Positions 1-9,664 of a stretch of DNA of 64,000 bases are shown here, one piece after another. Position 1 is the stretch's first letter. Each line of letters begins with the position of its first letter. The notes beneath the pieces were generated by a model. The model was not told where the DNA came from. It made no database searches and saw only the letters and a list, made by a program, of their open reading frames with translations. The position numbers and the translations under genes are program-made. The stretch is from an uncultured SAR86 cluster bacterium (lineage in GTDB: Bacteria; Pseudomonadota; Gammaproteobacteria; Magnimaribacterales; D2472), in the NCBI GenBank assembly GCA_902547295.1, contig CACCNJ010000003.1, forward strand, positions 37,947 to 101,946, in the 5' to 3' direction.

Positions 1-621
1 ACTACAGAAGAGCTTTTAGAAAAAATTAGAAGTTTAAATAATGATGAGAATGTACATGGCATTTTGCTTCAACATCCAGTTCCATCTCAAATTGATGAAA
101 GATTGTGTTTTGATGAAATAGATATTAATAAAGATGTAGATGGGGTGACCTGCCTGGGTTTTGGAAACATGTCGATGGGGCTTGATGCTTATGGCTCATG
201 TACACCTGCTGGTATTATGAGATTAATTAATCATCATAATATTAAGGTAGAAGGCTTAAATGCTGTCGTTGTAGGCAGGAGTCCAATTTTAGGCAAGCCA
301 ATGGCAATGATGCTCTTAAATATGAATGCTACAGTGACAATATGTCATTCAAGAACTACAAATCTAGATTTAATAATTAAAAATGCAGATATAATTGTTG
401 GGGCCGTTGGAATACCTAAATTTATAAAATCTGATTGGATTAAAAAAGGTGCAGTCGTTATCGATGCTGGTTACCATCCAGAAAAATGCGGAGATATTGA
501 TCTTGATAATATTGAAAAAATCGCAAGCGCATATACTCCAGTGCCTGGAGGAGTAGGACCAATGACAATTAATACGCTGATACTTCAAACACTTCAATCA
601 GCTGAGAGAGCGTCTAATTAA
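1..621 (+). CDS. folD: FolD, methylenetetrahydrofolate dehydrogenase/cyclohydrolase (5' truncated by window)
   Basis: This bifunctional cytosolic enzyme interconverts 5,10-methylene-THF and 10-formyl-THF, supplying one-carbon units to purine synthesis. The reading frame is open from base 1, so the N-terminal part, including the usual YxxxK catalytic lysine, lies outside the window; 206 residues remain of a usual ~285. Visible are DVDG, the NADP-binding [11 protein letters not shown] segment and the C-terminal PGGVGPMT signature. An apparent TTG start at 64 is internal to the family alignment and is not the true start. The stop overlaps the end of the convergent 112-aa gene by four bases. Confidence 0.96.
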   Translation, partial: TTEELLEKIRSLNNDENVHGILLQHPVPSQIDERLCFDEIDINKDVDGVTCLGFGNMSMGLDAYGSCTPAGIMRLINHHNIKVEGLNAVVVGRSPILGKPMAMMLLNMNATVTICHSRTTNLDLIIKNADIIVGAVGIPKFIKSDWIKKGAVVIDAGYHPEKCGDIDLDNIEKIASAYTPVPGGVGPMTINTLILQTLQSAERASN

Positions 622-956
622 TCAGTTCCCTGCTTTGAGGATGAGTCTTCTATTTCTTCCACTTCAATTTCAACCTCTTCTTCTGAATTATTTTTAAAAG
701 GAAAAGGTTTTTCTTCAGTTTGAAACAATAAGAATGATAAAGAATCTTCAAAAAACTCAATAACATATGAATTTACATTAGCTATTGATGGATTTACTTT
801 TGATGTAAAAAGAACAAATAAAAACTGAATAACTGATAGCCCAATACATATTGGTAAAGCAAAATTTAATGCAAATGCATATAGAACCATAAATATGAAT
901 CTAATCCACTTACTTGATTTTAAAATTTCGTCTTTGTTAATAGTTTCCATACTCAA
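618..956 (-). CDS. DUF4389-like membrane protein
   Basis: This 112-aa protein has one or two hydrophobic segments (about residues 20-52) followed by a region ending in EEKPFPF and a strongly acidic tail rich in Glu. The pattern of a hydrophobic core, then a region ending in D/ExxPFPF, fits the uncharacterised gammaproteobacterial DUF4389 family; I recognise it by pattern only. Its start overlaps the gpsA stop by four bases (ATGA type), so the two are probably translationally coupled. No function is known to me. Confidence 0.75.
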   Translation of the reverse strand: MSMETINKDEILKSSKWIRFIFMVLYAFALNFALPICIGLSVIQFLFVLFTSKVNPSIANVNSYVIEFFEDSLSFLLFQTEEKPFPFKNNSEEEVEIEVEEIEDSSSKQGTD

Positions 957-1963
957 TAGTTAAATTCTACATCAATCTCATTAGGATTATTAATTAAATC
1001 ATCAATAAGAGTGTTTGGTGATGCATTATTGTAAATTATATTATACAAAGATTCGACCAACGGCATTTTAATATTCAATTTTGATGATTCTTTTAAAACA
1101 ACTTCAAGAGTCCTTACTCCCTCAGCAACTTGGCCAACGCTTTCCTTTGCCTTTGATAAAGACATGCCGGATCCAATATTAAATCCAAGTTGATAATTCC
1201 TTGATAAAGTTGACATGCATGTTGCAACTAAATCGCCCATTCCCGATAATCCTAAAAATGTTATAGGATTTGCACCTTTTGCAACAGCAAACCTACTCAT
1301 CTCAGCCATACTTCTAGTTAATATAAGTCCTATAGCATTTTCGCCAACCTTAAGTGATTCAGCCATTCCACATATTACTGCATAAATATTTTTTAATGCG
1401 CCAGCCATTTCAACTCCTTGCAAGTCTTTACTTGAATAAATTTTAAAAGTTTCAGAAGACAAAACTGATTTAACTATATTTATTAATCTTTCATCTGGAC
1501 TAGCTATGACTGTACCAGCTATTTTTTCATCCGCTATTTCTTTTGCTAAGTTTGGACCGCTCAGAACACCAATAGTATTTTTAAGTTTCGATGAAATTGT
1601 CTCTGATAATGGTCTAAATGGATCATCAAGAATACCTTTTGTACAGGAAACCAAATATGGTTTTTCATCTATGTAATCGGAAACTCTGATTACAATTTGC
1701 TCAAACACAATACTTGGTGTTGCAATGAAAATTATAGATTTATTATTTAATACTTCTCTTAAGTTATCGGATGCAATTATGTTTTTAGATAATTTTAATT
1801 CAGGATGATATGTGGTGTTAGCTCCCTCAGAATTTATTCTTAAAGCTTGTTCAGAATCTCTCACCCACAACGAAACATTATATCCATTTGATGCTGCTAA
1901 ATTTGCTAAAACTGTCCCGAAACTTCCTCCTCCGAGAACTGCAACACTTTCAGAATTTCCCAT
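953..1963 (-). CDS. gpsA: GpsA, NAD(P)-dependent glycerol-3-phosphate dehydrogenase
   Basis: It reduces dihydroxyacetone phosphate to sn-glycerol-3-phosphate, the backbone for phospholipid synthesis. The 336-aa length is normal. The N-terminal Rossmann loop GGGSFGT is at about residues 11-17. SGPNLAKEI and GALKNIYAVICGM carry the conserved Lys of the substrate site, followed by GLSGMGDL and the C-terminal helical domain. It lies in a minus-strand run with the DUF4389-like gene downstream and a DUF4149-like gene three bases upstream, probably one transcript. Confidence 0.97.
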   Translation of the reverse strand: MGNSESVAVLGGGSFGTVLANLAASNGYNVSLWVRDSEQALRINSEGANTTYHPELKLSKNIIASDNLREVLNNKSIIFIATPSIVFEQIVIRVSDYIDEKPYLVSCTKGILDDPFRPLSETISSKLKNTIGVLSGPNLAKEIADEKIAGTVIASPDERLINIVKSVLSSETFKIYSSKDLQGVEMAGALKNIYAVICGMAESLKVGENAIGLILTRSMAEMSRFAVAKGANPITFLGLSGMGDLVATCMSTLSRNYQLGFNIGSGMSLSKAKESVGQVAEGVRTLEVVLKESSKLNIKMPLVESLYNIIYNNASPNTLIDDLINNPNEIDVEFNY

Positions 1964-1966
1964 GAA

Positions 1967-2374
1967 TTAAAGAGTTGTTGCTCTAAAGATTTGTACTATA
2001 GCTATGGCCATTATTACAAATGTATTAAATACACTCAGATTATGTAACCATTTGAAAAGATTATCCCAACCTCTATCTCTGGCACTATTTGTTAGAGGAA
2101 TAATTATGTACCCAAAGAAAGAAAAAAATACAGCTACAAGTGCAATATAAATATCGAATATCTCAAAAAATAAATAAGATATTAGCAAAGCAAGTAAAGT
2201 AATTAATAACAGTAGCAAGTAGTAGCGAGGAAAAATTTTTCTCAAGAATTTAGATGCGTTTTGATCATCTAATACCTTAAATACCACTGGAGCTGTAAGA
2301 AGCACTTGTGCAAAAATAATTCCAAGCACCAAGGAGTAGCAAAGTATTAAAAGGCTTATGATTAAAGTATCCAT
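1967..2374 (-). CDS. DUF4149/TMEM205-like membrane protein
   Basis: A 135-aa protein with four predicted membrane helices (about residues 5-28, 50-70, 74-95 and 112-130) and a conserved-looking FPRYY motif after helix 1 and an LHNLSVFN motif before helix 4. This resembles the DUF4149 family. It is first in the run with gpsA and starts 12 bases before the tRNA-Asp 3' end. Function unknown; the family assignment is by pattern. Confidence 0.7.
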   Translation of the reverse strand: MDTLIISLLILCYSLVLGIIFAQVLLTAPVVFKVLDDQNASKFLRKIFPRYYLLLLLITLLALLISYLFFEIFDIYIALVAVFFSFFGYIIIPLTNSARDRGWDNLFKWLHNLSVFNTFVIMAIAIVQIFRATTL

Positions 2375-2385
2375 AATAAATTCAG

Positions 2386-2460
2386 TGGCGGTCCGACGGG
2401 GAATCGAACCCCGAACGCCGCCGTGACAGGGCGGAATTATAACCGTTTAACTACCGGACC
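2386..2460 (-). tRNA. tRNA-Asp(GUC)
   Basis: The minus strand folds as a complete tRNA. The 7-bp acceptor stem starts GGTCCGG, the anticodon arm is CCGCC-CTGTCAC-GGCGG with anticodon GUC, the T-loop is TTCGATT, and CCA is encoded at 2388-2386. It is followed at about 47 bases by tRNA-Val on the same strand, suggesting a shared precursor. Confidence 0.96.
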
Positions 2461-2507
2461 ACATAAAGGTTGCATATTATATGTTATTAACAAAAGTTCA
2501 ACCTAAA

Positions 2508-2584
2508 TGGTGGGTGATGACAGGTTCGAACTGCCGACCCTCTCGGTGTAAACGAGATGCTCTACCAAACTGAGCTAATCACCC
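2508..2584 (-). tRNA. tRNA-Val(UAC)
   Basis: The acceptor stem begins GGGTGAT. The D-arm has AGCTCAGTTTGGTAGAGC, the anticodon arm is TCTCG-TTTACAC-CGAGA giving anticodon UAC, the T-loop is TTCGAAC, and ACCA is encoded. It lies upstream of tRNA-Asp on the minus strand. Confidence 0.96.
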
Positions 2585-2650
2585 TAACCTTCTTAATTAA
2601 TAATTAAGGGTGCTAATAATACTATTAATAGAAAAAAATAACATTATTTG

Positions 2651-3547
2651 TTAGGTTTGTTTTTGTTGATTTCCAGTTAGATTTATTCTAGCTAAATAGA
2701 TACCAAAAAGTGCAACAAATACAAATATTATTTGAGTTATATTTAAAATTTCACCAAATATAAATGCAGCTAAAATAGTTGCTGTAATGGGTTGCATTAA
2801 AAGCCCTATAGATCCTTCTGAGGCAGAAATTTTTCCAATTCCATGAGTGATTAAATATTGGCCTCCAAATTGGCATAGAACTGCTAGTAATAATAAGTTT
2901 ATCCATTCAAATGAAGATGTCGGCATCATATTTCCACCTTGAATAAGCATTGGAATTATTGAAAATAAACAACAAAATAATGTTGTGTAAAAAATTATGT
3001 TTAAAGAATTTTCTTTACCTAATTTTGCGACTATCAACAAATACACTCCATAAAAAAAAGCTGCAATCAAACATAGTATGTCACCAACAACTCTTCCAGT
3101 AGCATAATTATTTGAAAAATAAATTAATCCCAGTATTCCAACATAAGTAATTAAGAAAGATACAACAAAACTCCTTGAAAGTTTTTCCCTAAAAAATATA
3201 TAGCCAAGAATAGCTACAAAGATAGGAGAAGAATTAACTATTATAGTTGCATTGGATATGGACGTTATATTCATACTGTAATGCCAAATAGTTAAATCAG
3301 TTGTAAAAGCTATAGATGCAAGTGCAGCAAAAAAAATTGTTTTTCTATCATTTACAGTGAACTTAAATTTTTTATTTAATCTTAAGTTTAGTAAAAATAA
3401 AAAAGGTATCGCCAGCAACATCCTATAAAAACTAATTGCTGACGAGGATAACGTGCTCCATTTAACAAAAATTGGTGCAAAGCCAATTAGCACAGCTCCA
3501 AGTGTGAGGATAAGAAAGTGATTTGATCGCTGAAAATTAGTTTTCAT
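2651..3547 (-). CDS. EamA/DMT-family transporter
   Basis: A 298-aa inner-membrane protein with about ten hydrophobic helices in two homologous halves, the EamA layout of drug/metabolite exporters. Motifs include an N-terminal GxxLIGFAPIFVKWS helix and NATIIVNSSPIFVAILGYIFF, matching the half-repeat motif around P-x-x-x-A-x-x-x. The substrate cannot be told. It is divergent from xseA with only 17 bases between start codons, so the promoters must overlap the coding regions or each other. Confidence 0.88.
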   Translation of the reverse strand: MKTNFQRSNHFLILTLGAVLIGFAPIFVKWSTLSSSAISFYRMLLAIPFLFLLNLRLNKKFKFTVNDRKTIFFAALASIAFTTDLTIWHYSMNITSISNATIIVNSSPIFVAILGYIFFREKLSRSFVVSFLITYVGILGLIYFSNNYATGRVVGDILCLIAAFFYGVYLLIVAKLGKENSLNIIFYTTLFCCLFSIIPMLIQGGNMMPTSSFEWINLLLLAVLCQFGGQYLITHGIGKISASEGSIGLLMQPITATILAAFIFGEILNITQIIFVFVALFGIYLARINLTGNQQKQT

Positions 3548-3564
3548 AAAGTTATACTTTCAAT

Positions 3565-4929
3565 ATGACTAGTAACATTGTAGTGCAGAACGATGAAATT
3601 ATCTCAGTAGGCGAACTAAATAAATCCGCAAAATATTTATTAGAAAATAACTTCAACAATGTATCTGTTGTTGGTGAAATATCAAACCTTTCAAGACCCA
3701 GTTCAGGGCATATCTACTTCACATTAAAGGATGAGGAAGGAGCAATAAGATGTGCGATGTTCAAAAATCAAAACATGAAATTAAATTTTTCACCTGAAAA
3801 TGGAGATCAGTGTGTGCTTAAAGGTCAAGTAAGTATTTATGCCCCGCGAGGTGACTATCAATTAATCGTAAAAACTATTGAGCCTGCAGGCGCAGGAAAT
3901 TTAATGCAACAATTTGAAAAGCTAAAGAATAAATTAGAAAACGAGGGATTATTTAGTTTGGATAATAAAGTAGATATACCCCGTTCACCTAATCACATTG
4001 GAATTGTAACTTCATCATCAACTGCTGCATTTCAAGACATTATTTCGACTTTTAAAAGAAGAGCACCAAATTCTAAAATTTCATTAAGTGATGCCACGGT
4101 TCAGGGTGACAATGCCCACGTCAGTATTATTAACGCACTGAATAGAATAATTTTGCATAATGAAAAAAATCCTACTGACAAAATTGATGTTGTCATTCTA
4201 GCTAGAGGTGGAGGTTCAATAGAGGATCTTTGGTGCTTTAATAATGAAGATTTAGCGAGAGAAATTTTTTCATATCCAATTCCAACTATATCTGGAGTTG
4301 GTCATGAGATTGATTTTACTATTTGTGACTTTGTTTGCGATATACGAGTTCCTACTCCGACAGCATCTGCAGAGCTTGTCAGTGAATTTAATTTTAAACT
4401 TTCAGATAAGTTAGATGAATTCAAATTAAGAATTAATAAAAATATAAGAAGTTTTATTGAAGACTTAAGACGAAATCTAGATTTTAATCGATCAAAATTA
4501 AAAGATCCTCTGTCCTTATTAAGGGAGAAAAATCAATATTTAGATAGTTTGGACCTAAGAATGCAGAAACAACAAAAATCAATAATTAGCGACAAAAAGA
4601 ATCAAATTGAAAAAATTGATTCTCAGATTAGTTTTAACAATCCAATTAGAAAATTAGATCTTATTAAAAATAAATTAATTCAAGTCCATGAAAGACTTTA
4701 TAGAAATATCAATGAAAAAATTATGCTAAATAAAAATTTAGTTGGCAAATTACTCAAAAATATAGAAATACTAAGTCCGCTATCAATACTAGATAGAGGA
4801 TATGCGATCGTTACTAATACCAAAGGAGAAGCAATAAAGTCTTTCACAGATGTCAGCAAAGGAGAAATTTTAAAAGCTAGATTAAATAAAGGATCGCTTG
4901 ATGTTGAAGTAATAAAAAATGAAAAATAA
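3565..4929 (+). CDS. xseA: XseA, exonuclease VII large subunit
   Basis: The catalytic subunit of exonuclease VII degrades single-stranded DNA in both directions in mismatch repair and removal of DNA ends; it needs the small subunit XseB, which is not in this window. It is 454 aa, as expected. Domains: N-terminal OB fold (about 13-105), catalytic core with ARGGGSIEDLW and GVGHEIDFT...PTPTASAE, a long coiled coil (about 280-410), and the closing LDRGYAIV segment. The next gene starts 11 bases before its stop. Confidence 0.97.
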   Translation: MTSNIVVQNDEIISVGELNKSAKYLLENNFNNVSVVGEISNLSRPSSGHIYFTLKDEEGAIRCAMFKNQNMKLNFSPENGDQCVLKGQVSIYAPRGDYQLIVKTIEPAGAGNLMQQFEKLKNKLENEGLFSLDNKVDIPRSPNHIGIVTSSSTAAFQDIISTFKRRAPNSKISLSDATVQGDNAHVSIINALNRIILHNEKNPTDKIDVVILARGGGSIEDLWCFNNEDLAREIFSYPIPTISGVGHEIDFTICDFVCDIRVPTPTASAELVSEFNFKLSDKLDEFKLRINKNIRSFIEDLRRNLDFNRSKLKDPLSLLREKNQYLDSLDLRMQKQQKSIISDKKNQIEKIDSQISFNNPIRKLDLIKNKLIQVHERLYRNINEKIMLNKNLVGKLLKNIEILSPLSILDRGYAIVTNTKGEAIKSFTDVSKGEILKARLNKGSLDVEVIKNEK

Positions 4930-5704
4930 GCTTAAAAATTTTGGTCTTTGTTATATATGTTTGATTTGTTTTTTCATAAATGCAGAAAGATTTGGAGATC
5001 CTGGAGAAATAATCGCTATAAAAGCTTCAAGTGATGATATTGATAAATATTTGACAGTCAAAATCAATGAGTCTCTTTATAAATTAATACCACTTCCATT
5101 CGAAAAACAAAATGAATCAATATATGTTGATGATGAAAAAATAAATATTAATCAAAAAGACTTTGGTGAATCTAGAATTACTATTGAAAATAATTCAATG
5201 GTTAATCTAAGTAAAAAAGATTCTGATAGGGCTTATAAAGAATCAAAAATTATACAAAAAGCACTCAATAACTATTCAAAATTTTTAGTGCCTGACTTAA
5301 ATTTTATGAATCCGGTAGAAGGTATTATTTCAAGCAGATATGGTAAAAAAAGATATATAAATAACCAACCTAGATCGCCACATTTATCTTTGGATATTGC
5401 TGCAGCTGAGGGAACAAAAATTGTATCTCCTTCAAAAGGTAAAGTAATTTTAGTAGGCAATTTCTTTTATGCTGGAAATTACATTGTAATAGATCATGGA
5501 TTTGGTCTGATAAGTTCATACAGTCATTTATCATCGGTCTTGGTTGATGAAAATGAATTAATTGAAAAAGGACAAAAAATTGGAGAAGTTGGTTCAACTG
5601 GAAGAGTTACAGGACCCCATTTACATTGGACAGTATATTTAAATAAAGTAAGGATTAATCCTGAATCAATTATTCAAGAAAACTTTTTAGAAAGCCTGCT
5701 TTAA
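4919..5704 (+). CDS. M23 (LytM-type) peptidase, exported
   Basis: This 261-aa protein is probably a periplasmic murein endopeptidase or an activator of amidases. An N-terminal hydrophobic signal is followed by a stalk and a C-terminal LytM domain (about 135-255). Zinc-ligand motifs are present: HLSLD (H, D) and HLHW. Because the ligands look complete, it could be an active enzyme rather than a degenerate NlpD/EnvC-like activator. It overlaps the xseA end by 11 bases and the convergent lipoprotein gene by 18 bases. Confidence 0.88.
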   Translation: MKNKLKNFGLCYICLICFFINAERFGDPGEIIAIKASSDDIDKYLTVKINESLYKLIPLPFEKQNESIYVDDEKININQKDFGESRITIENNSMVNLSKKDSDRAYKESKIIQKALNNYSKFLVPDLNFMNPVEGIISSRYGKKRYINNQPRSPHLSLDIAAAEGTKIVSPSKGKVILVGNFFYAGNYIVIDHGFGLISSYSHLSSVLVDENELIEKGQKIGEVGSTGRVTGPHLHWTVYLNKVRINPESIIQENFLESLL

Positions 5705-6139
5705 ATCTAATAAGATACTGTTGAGTGCGTCTTTTGTTTGTGGTCTAAATAACGAAAGCGATAATTCGCCATTAGGATTGATAAAAAAAGTAGCTGGAAC
5801 TGCTGGAGGTGTTTGAATGCCCCAAATATCTCGAGGATGAGTTACCAACGAGGGAACTTCTATATTAAATTTTTTTGCAACTGGAGCTAAATCTTCTTGA
5901 TCGAGTTGATCAAAGTTAAAAGTGAATACAAATATATCTTTATTTTCGTGCGCAAACTCATTAAGTTCTGGAATTTCTTTTATGCAAGGTGCACACCAGT
6001 CAGCCCAATAATTTATTACAACCCAGCTGCCTTCAAGCTTGGAAAGATTAGTATTTGATCCGTTAAATACTTCAATGTCATTCTTTTGACAAGCAAAAAG
6101 TAGTAACAAACAGAAAAGTTGTATAATTTTAGACTTCAT
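5687..6139 (-). CDS. TlpA-like thioredoxin-fold lipoprotein
   Basis: I choose the start at 6139 (MKSK) rather than 6148 because it begins a clean signal sequence ending in a lipobox (LLLFAC). The mature part is a thioredoxin fold with active-site WCAPC and a cis-proline segment VPATFF. Such membrane-anchored proteins reduce periplasmic disulfides, for example in cytochrome c or copper-protein maturation. The partner is not evident here. The start region overlaps nothing essential of the divergent WrbA-like gene. Confidence 0.87.
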   Translation of the reverse strand: MKSKIIQLFCLLLLFACQKNDIEVFNGSNTNLSKLEGSWVVINYWADWCAPCIKEIPELNEFAHENKDIFVFTFNFDQLDQEDLAPVAKKFNIEVPSLVTHPRDIWGIQTPPAVPATFFINPNGELSLSLFRPQTKDALNSILLDLKQAF

Positions 6140-6175
6140 CGCGTACATAATATAATTAAAACTTTAAATGTAAAC

Positions 6176-6772
6176 ATGGAAAAGAATTTTTTATTAGTAT
6201 TATTTTATTCTGCATCTGGATCAGTTAAAAATTTAGCGCATGCTATTGCAGATGGTGTTGAGGATATTGGTTTAGATGTTCGCCTAAGAACAGTTCCAAA
6301 AATATCATCAAATGTTGAAAAAGTTGAAAGCGATATTCCAGAATCTGGCGAAATTTATTGTACTAAGGATGACCTAATTAATTGCAGCGGTCTTGCTTTA
6401 GGTTCTCCAACAAGGTTTGGTTCAATTTCATCACCATTAAAGTATTTTTTGGACTCTACAGGTGATTTGTGGGCTACAAATGCATTAGAAAATAAACCAG
6501 GCATAGCATTTACATCTACAGGCTCTATGCACGGTGGTCAAGAGACAACTCTTTTTAGTTTAATTACTTTCATGTTACATCATGGAATGGTTGTAGCTGG
6601 AACGCCCTATTCTATTGATGAACTAAATAAAACAAAGTCAGGCGGAACACCATACGGCCCCTCTCATGTTGAAAATTTTAATTCCTCAAGTGATTTAACA
6701 AAAGATGAATATGAAATTGCAAAAAAAACCGGATCAAGGCTTGGCAAATTAGTAATGAAAATTAATGATTAG
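6176..6772 (+). CDS. WrbA-like NAD(P)H:quinone oxidoreductase
   Basis: A flavodoxin-like FMN protein that reduces quinones by two electrons. The frame is open from 6119, but the start at 6176 gives the standard N-terminus, a beta strand followed by the phosphate loop YSASGSVKNLA. GSPTRFGSISSPLKYF and TSTGSMHGGQETT are WrbA family motifs around FMN. 198 aa is normal. It overlaps the DUF2069 gene by eight bases; this pairing recurs in gammaproteobacteria. Confidence 0.9.
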   Translation: MEKNFLLVLFYSASGSVKNLAHAIADGVEDIGLDVRLRTVPKISSNVEKVESDIPESGEIYCTKDDLINCSGLALGSPTRFGSISSPLKYFLDSTGDLWATNALENKPGIAFTSTGSMHGGQETTLFSLITFMLHHGMVVAGTPYSIDELNKTKSGGTPYGPSHVENFNSSSDLTKDEYEIAKKTGSRLGKLVMKIND

Positions 6773-7097
6773 TATTTCTAATTACAAACTCCTGTTAAAT
6801 TTAATCTTTATATGTTTGTTTATTTCAAAATTTTTCAATGTTATTCAACAAAGAATTGATATATTTATGTACATCTTTTGGGCACTACCTATATTAATTT
6901 TTTACATCTTTATAAATAAATTAATAATTAAAGCCTATCAATGGTTTTGTTTTTTGTTGATCATATACTTTCTATCGTGCTCATTGAGAGTTTTTGGAAC
7001 AGCCGCATACTGGTTAGATATTTTTGAATTATTTCTTATATGCTCATTATTTATTAGCACCATGTATGGACCAAGAATTATAAATAATATGAACTAA
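6765..7097 (+). CDS. DUF2069-like membrane protein
   Basis: A 110-aa protein with four hydrophobic helices; the third carries YQWFCFLLIIYF, matching the DUF2069 family pattern. Its location directly after and overlapping the wrbA-like gene is the common arrangement for this family. Function unknown. Confidence 0.75.
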   Translation: MISISNYKLLLNLIFICLFISKFFNVIQQRIDIFMYIFWALPILIFYIFINKLIIKAYQWFCFLLIIYFLSCSLRVFGTAAYWLDIFELFLICSLFISTMYGPRIINNMN

Positions 7098-7155
7098 AAT
7101 GCGTTTACTTAGTCCTATATATGTCATATCATCATAATCTTTTTTGGAGTAATAA

Positions 7156-8994
7156 ATGAGCAAAGTTCAATCGGTATGGTCAAAAGCGGATAAATTTTTA
7201 TCTTTATCAAGAAAACTAATTGTCAATACATTTACTGTAATTGTTCTTATAGTTATAACTTTTACAATAATTGGTGGTATTAGTTCATTTTTTACTAGCG
7301 AAGAAAAAATTGAGACTGATGGAAAAATTTTATGGTTTAAACCAATTGGCGTTGTCGTTGATTCATCTATCGACTCAACTCCATCATTTGATGCTCTGGT
7401 TATAGGTGGTACAACTGTCAAACAGCATGAACTAGGCGATCTCATAAAAGTTTTAAATTCAGCTGCTAAAGATGAAAATCTTTCAGCTGTATATCTAAAT
7501 GTATCAGAATTAGGTATGTACTATTCATCTGCATTCGAAATTGCTAATGCTGTTAAAAATATTAGAGATAGTGGAAAAGAAGTAATAGCTTATGCAGAAA
7601 CTTATGGAAATACTTCATATTTAATAAGTTCTCAGGCTAGTAAAGTTATGATTAATGAGTATGGCATGGTTAACGCTGTAGGTTTCTCTAGGAAAAGAGA
7701 ATTTTACAAAGATCTCTATGAAAATATAAATCTTAACTTCAATATTTTTGTTGCAGGCGACTTTAAAAGCGGCCCAGAACCCTTTACAAGAAATTCTATG
7801 TCAGATGAAGATAAGTTAGCATGGAATGATTTTGCTAATCCTTTGTGGTTAAAAATGACTAGTATGATGGAATCTGGTAGAGACTTGCCAATAGGCACTA
7901 TGCAAAAATATGGTGACACACTTTGGGAGATGACTATAGAAAATCCTGAAACTGCTGAAATTGCTCTTGAACTTGATTTAGTAGATATGGTTGTTACTAG
8001 AGAAGAACTTAGACAATGGATGTTCGAGAAATTTCCTAACGAAGAAAATGATAAAAATAAATTTCCTGATTCAATCTCAATATACAAATATTTATCAACT
8101 ATAGAAGATGTTGAATCGGATTCACAAAATAAAATCGCAATTGTTAATGTTGAAGGCACTATTGTTACTGGAGAAGCAGCATATAATGTTGCTGGTTCTG
8201 ACACGATTGTAAAAAATATTAGAAATGCCATAAAAGATGACTCTGTTAAAGCTTTGGTGTTAAGAGTAAATAGTCCAGGTGGTGATGTTTGGGCTAGTGA
8301 ATTAATAACGAATGCCTTAAGTGAATTTAAATCATCTGGCAGACCAATAGTTACTTCAATGGGAGATATTGCAGCTTCTGGTGGAGTATGGGTAACAACC
8401 CTATCTGATGAAATATTGGCAAAAGAAGAAACAATAACTGGATCAATTGGTGTTTATGGAATAATTCCTACTCTAGACGGTATTTATGAGTGGGCAGGCA
8501 TTCAAGTTGATGGAGTTTCATCAACAAAGGCAGGAGAATGGGATGAAAGATTGCCAATGCCAGAATATGTTACTCAAAGCATCCAAGCTAGTGTTGATAA
8601 TATATATGATAAATTTGTTTCAAAGGTTTCTGATAATAGAGGTATGTCATATAGAGAAGTACTATCAATAGCTGGGGGAAGAATTTGGTCTGGTGAAAAA
8701 GCATTAAAATTAGGATTAGTAGATAAAATTGGTGATCTTGATGACGCTATAAAATCAGCGGCTTCTTTTGCAGATCTTGATGATTATAAAGTTGTCACAT
8801 ACTCAAAAGAAATGGATCCCTTTGAGAAATTATTAAGTGAACTAATTGATAATTTTGGTGGGAAATTAAAACTAAGCAATGAGGCAAGAGTTTTTTCTAG
8901 AATTGTTAATTCTCAATACAAATTTATAAATCCTGATAAGAAAATTAATACTGCAATATATTGTTTTGAGTGTGAATATTTTAATACTAAATAA
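7156..8994 (+). CDS. sppA: SppA, signal peptide peptidase (67-kDa type)
   Basis: This membrane-anchored Ser/Lys protease degrades cleaved signal peptides. At 612 aa it is the long, two-repeat form of Escherichia coli. A transmembrane anchor lies at about 23-47. The Lys general base is in GDFKSGPEPFTR (K204) in the N-terminal half, and the nucleophile is Ser408 in MGDIAASGG in the C-terminal half, followed by GSIGVYG. The catalytic pair therefore spans the two repeats as in E. coli SppA. It converges with hda, overlapping by eight bases. Confidence 0.95.
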   Translation: MSKVQSVWSKADKFLSLSRKLIVNTFTVIVLIVITFTIIGGISSFFTSEEKIETDGKILWFKPIGVVVDSSIDSTPSFDALVIGGTTVKQHELGDLIKVLNSAAKDENLSAVYLNVSELGMYYSSAFEIANAVKNIRDSGKEVIAYAETYGNTSYLISSQASKVMINEYGMVNAVGFSRKREFYKDLYENINLNFNIFVAGDFKSGPEPFTRNSMSDEDKLAWNDFANPLWLKMTSMMESGRDLPIGTMQKYGDTLWEMTIENPETAEIALELDLVDMVVTREELRQWMFEKFPNEENDKNKFPDSISIYKYLSTIEDVESDSQNKIAIVNVEGTIVTGEAAYNVAGSDTIVKNIRNAIKDDSVKALVLRVNSPGGDVWASELITNALSEFKSSGRPIVTSMGDIAASGGVWVTTLSDEILAKEETITGSIGVYGIIPTLDGIYEWAGIQVDGVSSTKAGEWDERLPMPEYVTQSIQASVDNIYDKFVSKVSDNRGMSYREVLSIAGGRIWSGEKALKLGLVDKIGDLDDAIKSAASFADLDDYKVVTYSKEMDPFEKLLSELIDNFGGKLKLSNEARVFSRIVNSQYKFINPDKKINTAIYCFECEYFNTK

Positions 8995-9664
8995 ATTCTT
9001 TTATTAACGGTACTGTTATTTTTCTTTTTAACTCCATCGAAAGCTGATCTAGTTTACTAATAGCTTCAATAAGATCTGACATATTTCTTTTTGAATATGT
9101 AACAAGATAATTAATTTCTTTATCTCCCAAATTAATTGATCTGATTTGAGAAATAAATTTTATTGCTTCTGGCAAGTTTGCATCACTAATTGGATAAAGT
9201 TCAATATGGTCAATTTTTTTTATTCGTGATCTTAAGTCGTCTAAATCAAAATTAATTGATGATGGATTTTTGCATGAAGAAAAAATTAGTCGACAATTTG
9301 ATGAAAAACAGTCATTTATGAGATTAAAAATTCCAACTTCCCAATCTTTATTTGATGCAATTAAATCGATATCATCAAGACATATAAGATCCAGTCCCTC
9401 CAATGAATCTATAAAATCAGTTCCATGCTTCATTGCTTCAGAAATTGGTATATAAACCGAAGATTTATTATCAGATGCATAATAATTACATGTAGATTGA
9501 AGTAAGAATGACTTTCCAGAGCCTTCAGCTCCATACAAAAAAACATCCTCATTATTTTGCAAAGCTAATTTAACTTCTTCATTAGGTGAATCAAAGAAAA
9601 AATCATCAAATGTGAATTTATTTTGTTTACTCCATGGAAATGTTAATTGTTGCGGCTTATTCAT
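8987..9664 (-). CDS. hda: Hda, DnaA-homologous regulator of replication initiation
   Basis: Hda bound to the sliding clamp stimulates ATP hydrolysis by DnaA and so limits re-initiation. The protein (225 aa) starts with a clamp-binding motif QQLTFPW (residues 5-11). It then has an AAA+ domain with Walker A GAEGSGKS (45-52), Walker B LICLDDIDLI, and sensor-II-region SKRNMSDL supplying an Arg. It lacks the DNA-binding domain IV of DnaA. Its start overlaps the CDP-alcohol phosphatidyltransferase gene by eight bases, and this gene group is conserved in gammaproteobacteria. Confidence 0.92.
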   Translation of the reverse strand: MNKPQQLTFPWSKQNKFTFDDFFFDSPNEEVKLALQNNEDVFLYGAEGSGKSFLLQSTCNYYASDNKSSVYIPISEAMKHGTDFIDSLEGLDLICLDDIDLIASNKDWEVGIFNLINDCFSSNCRLIFSSCKNPSSINFDLDDLRSRIKKIDHIELYPISDANLPEAIKFISQIRSINLGDKEINYLVTYSKRNMSDLIEAISKLDQLSMELKRKITVPLIKEFI